DNA from: Gallionellaceae bacterium
GTDB lineage: Bacteria; Pseudomonadota; Gammaproteobacteria; Burkholderiales; Gallionellaceae
Length of the DNA: 8,558 nucleotides
Assembly: GCA_947445045.1 (NCBI GenBank)
Contig: CANFCA010000034.1
Coordinates: forward strand, 1 to 8,558
Direction of reading: 5' to 3'
A program made the position numbers and the translations under genes. The notes under the pieces were generated by a model. That model was not told where the DNA came from. It did not search any database and was given only the letters and a program-made list of their open reading frames with translations. This document shows, piece after piece, positions 1 to 6,766 of this stretch. The stretch's first letter is position 1, and every line of letters starts with the position of its first letter.

Positions 1-459
1 AAACTGCGGATTAATTTTGTACTCTATACCGAATCCGGCATTGATACTGTTTTGTGCCACCGAACTGAGATCTTGCGTGCCCGTACTATAACCATATCCC
101 AGCTTGGTGTAAGGCATCCAAGAGCCCAAAGGCAAACCCACTTTGGCATCAAAACCTATTGAGCGACTGCCATAAGTAACGCCGTTGTCATGTTTATCTG
201 AGGGGTTCAAATCGAAATATCCTCCTGCACTAAATACCAATGTTTTCGATTCAAAAATATAACCACCATGCAAGTAGGCACCTTGCAAAAGGTATGCAAC
301 AGTTCCTTTATTGTTTGCGTTGATCGCGCCACTCGCATTTGAGTAATTAATGCCTACCTTACCGCCCAAGTAAGCACCGTTGACATATTCCCCTGCTCGC
401 GCGTTACTCATGCCGAGTAGCAAAATTGCCCATGCAACAAGTACAATAATCTTCTTCAC
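1..459 (-). CDS. Outer-membrane beta-barrel protein, 5' part (C-terminus outside window)
   Basis: The frame is open from a GTG at 457-459 to the left edge, giving 153 residues with no stop. GTG is chosen because AAGGAGAG lies 3 nt upstream and because translation from it begins with a typical signal peptide: KK, then a hydrophobic stretch (IIVLVAWAILLLGM), then a likely signal peptidase I site after NARA (about residue 22). The mature part is rich in Gly, Tyr and alternating hydrophobic residues (GAYLGGKVGINYS, LHGGYIFES, AGGYFDLN, PYTKLGYGYSTG, NAGFGIEYKINP), the pattern of antiparallel strands in an OmpA-like or OmpW-like 8-strand barrel. The likely location is the outer membrane. The specific function (porin, adhesin or structural) cannot be told. 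It lies 119 nt downstream of rmuC on the same strand and probably has its own promoter, since a possible operator dyad sits in that gap. Confidence 0.8.
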   Translation of the reverse strand, partial: MKKIIVLVAWAILLLGMSNARAGEYVNGAYLGGKVGINYSNASGAINANNKGTVAYLLQGAYLHGGYIFESKTLVFSAGGYFDLNPSDKHDNGVTYGSRSIGFDAKVGLPLGSWMPYTKLGYGYSTGTQDLSSVAQNSINAGFGIEYKINPQF

Positions 460-462
460 AAG

Positions 463-470
463 CTCTCCTT
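463..470 (-). promoter_or_regulatory. Ribosome binding site that fixes the GTG start of the barrel protein
   Basis: On the minus strand AAGGAGAG is followed by CTT and then GTG. The AAGGAG core is 5 nt from the GTG. It is the strongest Shine-Dalgarno sequence in the window and supports GTG at 459 over the ATG further inside the signal peptide. Confidence 0.75.
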
Positions 471-511
471 ACAACAAGCAATAAATTCAAACCTAGTATC
501 GCTCCCATATC

Positions 512-527
512 CCTAATTATTTTTAGG
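512..527. promoter_or_regulatory. Possible operator dyad upstream of the barrel protein gene
   Basis: CCTAA, a 6-nt AT-rich spacer, then TTAGG form a 16-bp inverted repeat about 53 bp upstream of the GTG start. The size and symmetry suit a dimeric regulator. No convincing -35/-10 pair was found beside it, so its role is inferred only from position. An imperfect 7-bp hairpin (positions 535-550 in the minus-strand RNA) lies next to it but has no T-tract. Confidence 0.3.
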
Positions 528-578
528 TGATTTTACCCGAACATTCAGGTTTGGCGTATGGCAATTGCAACAATCCAG

Positions 579-1970
579 CTACGACAGCTTATCCTGAACC
601 AAGCTCTCCTTCATTTCCACCGCTTCGATTTTTGCAAAGTGGTCGCTAATTTTTCGGCTGGAAATTTCCACCTGACCCGCTTCCTCATTGGCTTTGCGGA
701 TATTATCGGCAAGTCGCTTCATGCGCTCGTCAAAACGTTTGAAGTCAACGCTAAGCTTACCTAACTCGCTTTGAATGATATGAACCTGCTCGCGCATTTG
801 CACATCTTTCATTACGGCACGGGCAGTGTTCAACACCGCCATGAGGGTGGTGGGGGATACAATCCATACATGTTGATGCATCGCGTATTCGACCAAATCC
901 GAATGGTAAGCATGAATTTCGGCAAATACCGCCTCAGCAGGAACAAACATAACTGCGCCATCCGAGGTTTCGTTGCGGATTAAATACTTAGAACTAATAT
1001 CGTCGATATGTTTTTTGATATCGGCTTTGAATTGGCGGCGCGCCACCAACCGATCTGACTCAGCCAAATCTGACTGCAACATGCGGTGATAGTTTTCCAA
1101 CGGAAACTTGGCATCTACTGGCACTTTGCCCGTGGGTTCAGGCAAAATCAGCAAGCAATCCACGCGGTTGCCATTCGATAGCTTCTCTTGAAATGCGTAC
1201 GCATCAGGAGGCAGAATGTTACGCACCAAGCCCTCCAACTGCACCTCACCGAATGCACCACGTGAACGTTTGTCTCCCAACAGATTTTGCAAACTCACCA
1301 TATTGGAGGTAAGACCATCGATTTTCTTTTGTGCTTCATCGATGGTGGCAAGTCGCGTCATCACATTGGTAAAAGTTTCGTTGGTCTTTTTGAAACCTTC
1401 ATCGAGCCGTTCGGCGACTTTTCCGGAAATTTGATCCAGCCTAGAATCGGTACTTTTGGTTAAACCTTCTATGGTCAGCGTCAACGCCTCGGTGCTGCGC
1501 TTCATAGTAGATTGAATTACTTCCTGATCTGCCCTACCCTGCTCAGCCAGCGTTTGCAAAGTTTTGCCTATCACTTCGACGCGCATGGCTTCCTGCTTGG
1601 CTTGTAGCTCGGATGACAACCCAGCCAATTGCTTCAATAGTTCTTCACGTGTGTTAGATAAACCATCGCGTTGCGCCAGTTGCAGACCTTGCATAGCATC
1701 GCGTGTTTGGGTTAGTTCTTGCGCAACCCGTTCGCGCAAACGTTCCGAGTTGTCTAAAGTGGATTGCGTAATTCGGTCACCTTGCTTAATCAAACCATCA
1801 TGCAAGTCACCCAACATCAAGCGGTGCTTTTCTTCTAAGCCTCGCGCCAAAACATCTGTCTGCACCGTTTGCATACCGCTCAACGTACTCATTCTAAAAA
1901 GCAACCAGAGCGTGATGCACAGTAGCACCACGAGCAACACAACAGCAATCAGCAAAAGGGTTTCGGACAT
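579..1970 (-). CDS. rmuC: RmuC family DNA recombination protein
   Basis: 463 residues. RmuC proteins are predicted PD-(D/E)XK-type nucleases that limit inversions between short inverted repeats; the biochemistry is poorly known. The layout is the family's. Residues 4-25 are a membrane anchor (LLLIAVVLLVVLLCITLWLLF). Residues about 35-230 are a long coiled coil rich in Gln, Glu, Leu and Arg. Residues about 235-440 are the RmuC domain, with GAFGE (238-242), the RVDCLLILP segment (D271) and VDAKFPLE (D286, K288), which I take as the nuclease-like core. The ATG at 1970 is chosen because an in-frame TGA lies 3 nt upstream and because the anchor starts immediately. There is no clear Shine-Dalgarno sequence. 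It follows typA by 70 nt, but a strong terminator lies between them, so it probably has its own promoter or depends on read-through. Confidence 0.92.
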   Translation of the reverse strand: MSETLLLIAVVLLVVLLCITLWLLFRMSTLSGMQTVQTDVLARGLEEKHRLMLGDLHDGLIKQGDRITQSTLDNSERLRERVAQELTQTRDAMQGLQLAQRDGLSNTREELLKQLAGLSSELQAKQEAMRVEVIGKTLQTLAEQGRADQEVIQSTMKRSTEALTLTIEGLTKSTDSRLDQISGKVAERLDEGFKKTNETFTNVMTRLATIDEAQKKIDGLTSNMVSLQNLLGDKRSRGAFGEVQLEGLVRNILPPDAYAFQEKLSNGNRVDCLLILPEPTGKVPVDAKFPLENYHRMLQSDLAESDRLVARRQFKADIKKHIDDISSKYLIRNETSDGAVMFVPAEAVFAEIHAYHSDLVEYAMHQHVWIVSPTTLMAVLNTARAVMKDVQMREQVHIIQSELGKLSVDFKRFDERMKRLADNIRKANEEAGQVEISSRKISDHFAKIEAVEMKESLVQDKLS

Positions 1971-1982
1971 AATTCAGACCAT

Positions 1983-2017
1983 AAAAAACGCCGCGCAGTA
2001 TAGCACTGGGCGGCGTT
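1983..2017 (-). terminator. Intrinsic terminator of typA
   Basis: Read on the minus strand, AACGCCGC pairs with GCGGCGTT (8 bp). Beyond a C/C mismatch, CAGT pairs with ACTG around a GCTAT loop. The hairpin ends in a run of six T. It starts 24 nt after the typA stop codon and its T-run ends only 12 nt before the rmuC ATG. Confidence 0.88.
1997..2005 (-). promoter_or_regulatory. Extended -10 element, candidate rmuC promoter inside the terminator
   Basis: The apical part of the typA terminator reads TGCTATACT on the minus strand. This is a TGN extended -10 with a five-of-six match to TATAAT. Initiation about 7 nt further on (near 1990) would give an rmuC leader of about 20 nt. No good -35 lies 16-18 nt upstream, which is tolerable for extended -10 promoters. 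This is inference from motif and placement. Confidence 0.4.
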
Positions 2018-2040
2018 GTGTTACTCAGTTACAGCAGGTG

Positions 2041-3855
2041 TTACAGACCGCGAACCTGACGCTTACGTTCGTTCTCAGTCAAATAACGTTTACGCACACG
2101 TATTGATACCGGCGTAATTTCAACCAATTCATCATCGTCAATAAACTCTACTGCTGATTCCAACGTCAAGCGAACCGGCGGGGTCAAACGTACCGCTTCA
2201 TCGGTGCCAGAAGCGCGCACGTTGGTCAATTGCTTGCCCTTGATCGGATTAACGATCAGATCGTTATCACGACTGTGAATACCGATGATCATGCCTTCGT
2301 ACAATTTGTCACCCGGAACCACAATCATGCGACCACGATCTTCCAATTTCCATAATGCATAAGCCACTGCATCGCCTTGTTCGGCAGAAATCAATACACC
2401 GTTACGACGACCAGGCATATCAGCCTTGACTGGAGCATAGTCATCAAACACGTGCGCCATAATTCCAGTGCCGCGCGTCAGTGTCATAAATTCTGACTGA
2501 AAACCAATCAGACCACGCGCAGGAATACGGTATTCCAAACGCACGCGACCATGACCATCCGGCTGCATGTCTTGCAAATCACCGCGACGACGACCTAGCT
2601 CTTCCATGATCGCGCCTTGGTTGGCATCTTCCACATCCACTGTCAGCACTTCGAACGGTTCACATTTCTCGCCGTTGATTTCGCGGTAAACCACACGCGG
2701 TTTACCCACGCCCATTTCAAAACCTTCGCGGCGCATATTTTCCAGCAGAATCGTCAGATGCAATTCGCCTCGACCTGCCAATAGGAACACGTCGGTGTTA
2801 TCGGTTTCATCAACACGCAATGCCACGTTGACCAACAACTCTTTAGTCAAGCGATCACGAATCTGACGGCTGGTGATGAACTTACCTTCTTGTCCGCACA
2901 AAGGAGAAGTATTCACCATTAAGTTCATGGTTAAGGTTGGCTCATCGACCTTGGGCAAAGGCAAGGCTTCCGGCTTGTTGATATCTGCAATGGTTACACC
3001 GATACCAATCTCATCAATACCATTGATCAACACGATGTCGCCCGCTTTTGCTTCGTCCATCAAATAGCGATCCACGCCTTGAAAGCCCAGCACCTGATTG
3101 ATACGACCGCGCTTGGATGACTTTTCGCCATTCATGACCATCACTTCTTGACCTGGCTTGATGCGACCGCGCAATACGCGACCCACACCGATACGACCAA
3201 CGAAACTGGAGTATTCCAGTGCGGAAATCTGCAACTGCAAAGGTTCATCCATCGCAGCAGCGGCAGGCGCAGGAACGCTCTTCAACACCGTATCAAACAA
3301 GGGACGCATATCAGTGCTGGGCTTCGCCAAATCCAAGGTTGCATAGCCGTTCAATGCAGACGCGTAAACCACAGGAAAATCCAGCTGCTCTTCCGTTGCG
3401 CCGAGCTTGTCGAACAAATCAAAAGTTTGGTTAATCACCCAGTCGCAGCGTGCGCCTGGACGATCCACTTTATTGATGACGACAATAGGTCGAAGACCAA
3501 GCGCCAAGGCTTTTTTGGTCACGAAACGTGTCTGTGGCATCGGTCCTTCAACCGCATCTACCAACAGCAACACGCCGTCTACCATACCCAACACACGCTC
3601 CACTTCTCCGCCGAAGTCGGCGTGACCCGGTGTGTCAACGATATTGATGTGCACGCCTTCGTAATCCACCGCACAATTCTTCGCCAAAATGGTAATACCT
3701 CGTTCCTTTTCCAAATCGTTGTTATCCATCACACGTTCAGCAACGTGTTGGTGAGCGGAAAATGAACCTGCTTGGGTAAGCAACTTATCAACCATAGTAG
3801 TTTTACCATGGTCAACGTGGGCGATAATGGCGATATTACGGAGTGCGCGAGACAT
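2041..3855 (-). CDS. typA: Ribosome-associated translational GTPase TypA/BipA
   Basis: 604 residues, full length for the family. TypA/BipA is a cytoplasmic GTPase related to EF-G and LepA that binds the 70S ribosome, helps 50S assembly and is needed under cold and other stress. All G motifs are visible: G1 AHVDHGKT (12-19), G2 RGITI (52-56, T54), G3 DTPGH (74-78), G4 NKVD (128-131) and G5 SAL (166-168). After these come a beta-barrel domain ([15 protein letters not shown]), EF-G-like domains (the [10 protein letters not shown] region) and the BipA-specific C-terminal domain ([13 protein letters not shown], then [16 protein letters not shown]). The ATG at 3855 has AGGTAG about 7 nt upstream. 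The gene is transcribed divergently from rhlE and ends at a strong hairpin terminator. Confidence 0.97.
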   Translation of the reverse strand: MSRALRNIAIIAHVDHGKTTMVDKLLTQAGSFSAHQHVAERVMDNNDLEKERGITILAKNCAVDYEGVHINIVDTPGHADFGGEVERVLGMVDGVLLLVDAVEGPMPQTRFVTKKALALGLRPIVVINKVDRPGARCDWVINQTFDLFDKLGATEEQLDFPVVYASALNGYATLDLAKPSTDMRPLFDTVLKSVPAPAAAAMDEPLQLQISALEYSSFVGRIGVGRVLRGRIKPGQEVMVMNGEKSSKRGRINQVLGFQGVDRYLMDEAKAGDIVLINGIDEIGIGVTIADINKPEALPLPKVDEPTLTMNLMVNTSPLCGQEGKFITSRQIRDRLTKELLVNVALRVDETDNTDVFLLAGRGELHLTILLENMRREGFEMGVGKPRVVYREINGEKCEPFEVLTVDVEDANQGAIMEELGRRRGDLQDMQPDGHGRVRLEYRIPARGLIGFQSEFMTLTRGTGIMAHVFDDYAPVKADMPGRRNGVLISAEQGDAVAYALWKLEDRGRMIVVPGDKLYEGMIIGIHSRDNDLIVNPIKGKQLTNVRASGTDEAVRLTPPVRLTLESAVEFIDDDELVEITPVSIRVRKRYLTENERKRQVRGL

Positions 3856-3886
3856 GAGGACTACCTACTAAATTCAAAGGGCGCGC

Positions 3887-3892
3887 ATTCTA
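3887..3892 (-). promoter_or_regulatory. Candidate typA promoter (-10 and GC-rich discriminator)
   Basis: On the minus strand TAGAAT is followed at once by GCGCGCCC, and initiation would fall about 25 nt before the typA ATG. The -35 area (about 3910-3915) is T-rich and a poor match to TTGACA. The GC-rich discriminator is typical of promoters inhibited by ppGpp/DksA, so growth-rate control is plausible but unproven. Confidence 0.45.
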
Positions 3893-3943
3893 ACACAGGC
3901 AATACTCCTAAAAACTTTCGCTAGCTTTTATTTTTTTCGTCCG

Positions 3944-3956
3944 TATAATGCGCGCC
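3944..3956 (+). promoter_or_regulatory. Candidate rhlE promoter (consensus -10 with GC-rich discriminator)
   Basis: A perfect TATAAT (3944-3949) is followed by GCGCGCC. A T-rich run lies in the spacer. No good -35 is found 16-18 nt upstream (CTAGCT at 3921-3926 is weak). Transcription would start near 3957, leaving an untranslated leader of about 315 nt before the rhlE ATG. Confidence 0.6.
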
Positions 3957-4108
3957 TTGTCGCTACTTAAGCGGCATTGGTTCATCGTTATCTGACCTAC
4001 CTCTCGTGCGTATTTAAGCACCTGTCATAAGAAACTCATCAACGCTTCCATTATTTGGATTCTAGGGTTTTCCGGTTAGCAACGATGTTTTGTGCGCCGG
4101 TTCACCCT

Positions 4109-4127
4109 CTACCCGTTCAACGGGTAG
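4109..4127 (+). other. Strong hairpin in the rhlE leader
   Basis: CTACCCG, loop TTCAA, CGGGTAG: a perfect 7-bp stem. No T-tract follows, so it is not a standard intrinsic terminator. It may be a structural element of the leader. Confidence 0.55.
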
Positions 4128-4261
4128 CATTAAATACCTGCGCTTTACTTAAGGGCTACTCACAGCTCGTCATGCTGAACTCAATTCGGCATTCGGTTAT
4201 TTTTAACTGGGTGTTGGCTTGCGTCAGGGTTACGCTGAGAGTTTGCTTTGATTCTAAAACT

Positions 4262-4265
4262 AGGA
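4262..4265 (+). promoter_or_regulatory. Ribosome binding site that sets the rhlE start
   Basis: AGGA lies 6 nt before the ATG at 4272. The upstream in-frame TTG at 4248 has no Shine-Dalgarno sequence and would add eight residues before the family-typical MSFENL start, so ATG is preferred. Confidence 0.6.
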
Positions 4266-4271
4266 AACAAC

Positions 4272-5930
4272 ATGTCATTTGAAAATTTAAATTTAAACCC
4301 ACTCATCCTTAAAGCAATCACTGATAGTGGCTACACTGAAGCAACCCCTATTCAAGCACAGGCGATTCCTGAAATTATCGCAGGCAACGATTTGATGGCT
4401 TCGGCACAAACGGGTAGCGGTAAAACAGCTGCCTTTATATTGCCTGCGTTGAATCGCTTGGCGACCCCATCAACCTTGCCTGGCAAAGGCCCACGTGTTT
4501 TGGTATTGACCCCAACACGTGAATTGGCGCAACAGGTTTGCGATGCGGCGACTAAATACGGCAAAGAAATGCGTTTCAAAATCATCAGCATTTTGGGCGG
4601 CATGCCTTACCCAGTTCAAAATCGCATGTTGTCTGGTCACGTCGATATTTTGGTGGCAACTCCAGGTCGTTTGATCGACCATCTGGAACGCGGTCGTATC
4701 GACTTTTCTCGCTTGGAAATGCTGATTCTTGATGAAGCGGATCGTATGTTGGACATGGGTTTTGTGGATGACGTAGAGCGTATTGCTGCTGCGACACCTA
4801 ACACTCGCCAAACACTATTGTTCTCTGCAACACTGGATGGCGTAGTGGGTAATCTTGCGTCACGCTTGCTCAAATCACCTAAACGTATCAGCGTGTCAGC
4901 AGCTAAAGACAAACACGAAAACATCGAACAGCGCATGATGTTCGCCGATGACGTATCGCACAAAAGCAAAATGCTCAGTCACTTGTTGACGGACACTGAA
5001 GTCAATCAAGCGATTGTCTTTACTGCGACTAAGCGCGATGCGGATGGCTTGGCAGATCAACTCTCTGCACAAGGTCATTCTGTTGCGGCATTGCATGGCG
5101 ACATGAGCCAGCGCGAACGTAATCGTACTTTGCTCAACATGCGTAACGGCAACGTGCGTATCTTGGTAGCAACGGACGTGGCAGCTCGTGGTCTTGACGT
5201 GCGTGGCATCTCACACGTCATCAACTTTGATTTGCCTAAGTTCGCTGAAGATTATGTACACCGTATTGGCCGTACCGGTCGCGGTGGTTCATCAGGTATC
5301 GCCATCTCGTTTGCCTCTAACCGTGATGCACAAATGCTGAAGCGCATCGAACGTTACACCGAGCAAAGCATCAAGATGCACACCATTGAAGGTTTAGAGC
5401 CTAAGTACAAACTGCGCACGGGTCCATCAACAGACCGTCCGCGTAGCGGCAACGGCGGCCCACGTAATGGCAGCGGTGGCGGCTTCGGCGGCAACCGTAG
5501 CAATGCTGGCGGTTTCGGCGGTGGCAATAATCGTTCTGGTGGTTTTGGTGGCAATCGTAGCTCAGCATTTACGGGCAACGGCAATACTTCCGCAGGCACA
5601 GGACAACCGCGCAGCGCAGGCTTTCATCACAGCGCGCCAGACAGCCGTCACAGCCATACTGGTCGTAGCGAAGGTCAAGGTTTTGGTGGTCAAGCTCGCA
5701 GCCCAAGTTTTGGCGGTCAACGCCAGGAACGCAGCAGCACAGGCTTTGGCGGTCAACGTCAAGAGCGCAGCCCATCAGGCTTTGCTGGTCAAGGTCAGCC
5801 ACGCAGTCAAGAGCGTAGCTTCGGTGGTCAAAACCAGAATCGTGGTGGCAACTCCGCACCACGTCGTACTACAGGTGAGCGTCCTGCCTTCGCGGGCAAT
5901 CGTGGCGACAACACTGGCAACAAGTGGTAA
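4272..5930 (+). CDS. rhlE: DEAD-box ATP-dependent RNA helicase, RhlE family
   Basis: 552 residues from the ATG at 4272. It unwinds short RNA duplexes with ATP in the cytoplasm; RhlE proteins act in ribosome maturation and RNA turnover. Motifs in order: Q motif (F3 and TPIQAQ, 25-30), motif I AQTGSGKT (45-52), Ia PTRELA (81-86), TPGR (130-133), motif II DEAD (154-157), motif III SAT (185-187), IVFTAT (248-253), HGDMSQ (275-280), VATDVAARGLDV (299-310) and motif VI HRIGRTGR (330-337). After about residue 383 comes a tail of some 170 residues of Gly, Arg, Gln, Ser and Asn. It has FGGN units (405-431) and FGGQRQERS units (480-524) and is probably disordered and RNA-binding. The tail is long even for RhlE. 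The gene is divergent from typA, with a long leader and a strong terminator. Confidence 0.95.
   Translation: MSFENLNLNPLILKAITDSGYTEATPIQAQAIPEIIAGNDLMASAQTGSGKTAAFILPALNRLATPSTLPGKGPRVLVLTPTRELAQQVCDAATKYGKEMRFKIISILGGMPYPVQNRMLSGHVDILVATPGRLIDHLERGRIDFSRLEMLILDEADRMLDMGFVDDVERIAAATPNTRQTLLFSATLDGVVGNLASRLLKSPKRISVSAAKDKHENIEQRMMFADDVSHKSKMLSHLLTDTEVNQAIVFTATKRDADGLADQLSAQGHSVAALHGDMSQRERNRTLLNMRNGNVRILVATDVAARGLDVRGISHVINFDLPKFAEDYVHRIGRTGRGGSSGIAISFASNRDAQMLKRIERYTEQSIKMHTIEGLEPKYKLRTGPSTDRPRSGNGGPRNGSGGGFGGNRSNAGGFGGGNNRSGGFGGNRSSAFTGNGNTSAGTGQPRSAGFHHSAPDSRHSHTGRSEGQGFGGQARSPSFGGQRQERSSTGFGGQRQERSPSGFAGQGQPRSQERSFGGQNQNRGGNSAPRRTTGERPAFAGNRGDNTGNKW
5709..5843 (+). repeat. In-frame repeats coding for FGGQRQERS units in the RhlE tail
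   Basis: Two near-identical 27-nt units begin at 5709 and 5745, a 36-nt (12-residue) period, and both encode FGGQRQERS. Degenerate copies follow: FAGQGQPRS from 5781 and FGGQNQNRG from 5820. The two best copies differ only at third codon positions, which points to tandem duplication kept at protein level. Confidence 0.75.
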
Positions 5931-5953
5931 TCGTTTAGTAATTTGAGAGTGAA

Positions 5954-5981
5954 AAAGGCACGCTTCGGCGTGCCTTTATTT
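5954..5981. terminator. Bidirectional intrinsic terminator between rhlE and the CbiM-like gene
   Basis: AAAGGCACGC, loop TTCG, GCGTGCCTTT: a perfect 10-bp stem closed by a C(UUCG)G tetraloop, followed on the plus strand by TTTATTTATT. Read from the other strand the same stem ends in a run of five T. It lies 23 nt after the rhlE stop and about 16 nt beyond the stop codon of the convergent gene, so it can serve both. Confidence 0.93.
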
Positions 5982-5996
5982 ATTGTGAATCCAAAA

Positions 5997-6668
5997 TTAT
6001 TTCTTGTTCGTAAAATAAATATCTTGATCAAAATACGCTACCGAATTAGGCAAAAATACTGCGAAACCTGATATGAATGCGCCTGTTACTATCGATTCAC
6101 TCGCGCTCAATATCGGCAAAAAAACCCAGTATTCATTCTTGAGCGTAAACCAACTATACGGCCCAATTGCCCATAGCAAAAGGCCATTAGCCAGCCCTAC
6201 CACGAGCATCGTCACCATGCCGCACACGTAGCCATTCCACCAGGTGTAACTGAAATAACTTTTGATACCGTAACGTTGAAACAGTCGAAAAAATAATTGC
6301 GTTGCCAGAATCGGCAGCACAATCATCATCAAACCCGCACTCCCCAACATCAAAAAATTAACCTGCTTACTATATAAAGTAACCAGCAAAATTACCGTCA
6401 GCATCAGCGTAGCGATTTGCCAATCGAACATCAACACACACAGTGTTGCACCCAACAAATGCAGCGACAAACCATCATGCACACCCACAGGCAGCCACCA
6501 TAAAACACCCATGCCTAACAACAAACCAATCAATGCGGTGAACTGTTCATTATTACGCCACAACGCACGCCACGGGGCAGTCCACAGCGCTCGCGCTAAC
6601 ACAAATGCAAATGCGTAATTGGTTAACCACAACCAATCGTTGCTAATAATTTGTGCGTAAATATCCAC
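5997..6668 (-). CDS. CbiM-like integral membrane protein (putative metal-transport permease component)
   Basis: 223 residues with about six or seven hydrophobic segments. GLSLHLLGATLCVLMF (66-81) resembles the 'S-x-HLLG' segment of CbiM/NikM cobalt and nickel ECF transporter components, and ESIVTGAFISGF (191-202) resembles their C-terminal 'E-x-x-x-TG' helix. This matches the stand-alone CbiM-like family in proteobacteria. CbiM/NikM bind metal through an N-terminal Met-His pair plus the HLLG histidine. Here H70 is kept but the N-terminus is MDIYAQ, so that site is missing. No ATPase (CbiO), CbiQ or CbiN is in view. The start is GTG at 6668; an in-frame TAA lies 9 nt upstream and the ribosome site is weak. 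It lies 98 nt downstream of exbD on the same strand. Substrate and function are unproven. Confidence 0.8.
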   Translation of the reverse strand: MDIYAQIISNDWLWLTNYAFAFVLARALWTAPWRALWRNNEQFTALIGLLLGMGVLWWLPVGVHDGLSLHLLGATLCVLMFDWQIATLMLTVILLVTLYSKQVNFLMLGSAGLMMIVLPILATQLFFRLFQRYGIKSYFSYTWWNGYVCGMVTMLVVGLANGLLLWAIGPYSWFTLKNEYWVFLPILSASESIVTGAFISGFAVFLPNSVAYFDQDIYFTNKK

Positions 6669-6702
6669 GACTTTTTAGTGAACCCAGCAGAACGAAGCCC
6701 TA

Positions 6703-6744
6703 GTGTAACCCTGCTATGCTAGCCAACGATAGCTTTGCTTACAC
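6703..6744. other. Nested stem-loop between exbD and the CbiM-like gene
   Basis: GTGTAA (6703-6708) pairs with TTACAC (6739-6744), and inside it GCTAT (6713-6717) pairs with ATAGC (6729-6733). There is no T-tract on either side, so it is not an ordinary terminator. It might be an mRNA processing or stability element; function unknown. Confidence 0.35.
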
Positions 6745-6766
6745 CAGAAAAAGATGTGTTATTTTT

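Larger units (their letters stand above)
3957..4271 (+). promoter_or_regulatory. Long structured 5' leader of rhlE
   Basis: No convincing coding region lies in these 315 nt, but several hairpins do: 3959-3964 with 3970-3975 (one G-U); GTGC/GCAC at 4006-4021; 4109-4127; and CGGTTA/TAACTG around a TTTT loop at 4194-4209. A long-range helix pairs CATCGTT (3983-3989) with AACGATG (4081-4087) and continues as 3992-3997 with 4074-4079. An alternative pairing, GTATTTAA (4010-4017) with TTAAATAC (4130-4137), would compete with the local hairpins. Long structured leaders occur on cold-shock and RNA helicase mRNAs, where they set temperature or autoregulatory control. I recognise no named riboswitch, and a role here is inferred. 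Confidence 0.5.

Noticed and set aside
535..550. Imperfect hairpin after rmuC as its terminator
   Set aside because: The minus-strand stem has a G-U pair and a very small loop and is followed by AAAATCACC, not a T-run.
1564..2106. 180-residue plus-strand frame across rmuC and the end of typA
   Set aside because: It is an antisense shadow rich in Ser, Cys and Arg that runs through the typA terminator; no start signal.
3148..3765. 205-residue plus-strand frame antisense to typA
   Set aside because: It lies wholly inside the highly conserved typA gene, resembles no family I know and is explained by typA codon use.
4248..4250. TTG as the rhlE start codon
   Set aside because: No ribosome binding site; the ATG at 4272 has AGGA at proper distance and gives the typical MSFENL N-terminus.
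4055..4282. 75-residue frame in the rhlE leader, overlapping the rhlE start
   Set aside because: No Shine-Dalgarno sequence and no recognisable protein features, and the region is better explained as a structured leader. A leader peptide cannot be fully excluded.
5467..5946. 159-residue plus-strand frame rich in Ala and Val overlapping the rhlE tail
   Set aside because: It is a frame-shifted reading of the Gly/Gln/Arg repeat codons; the hydrophobic look comes from GGT/GGC read in another frame, and there is no ribosome binding site.
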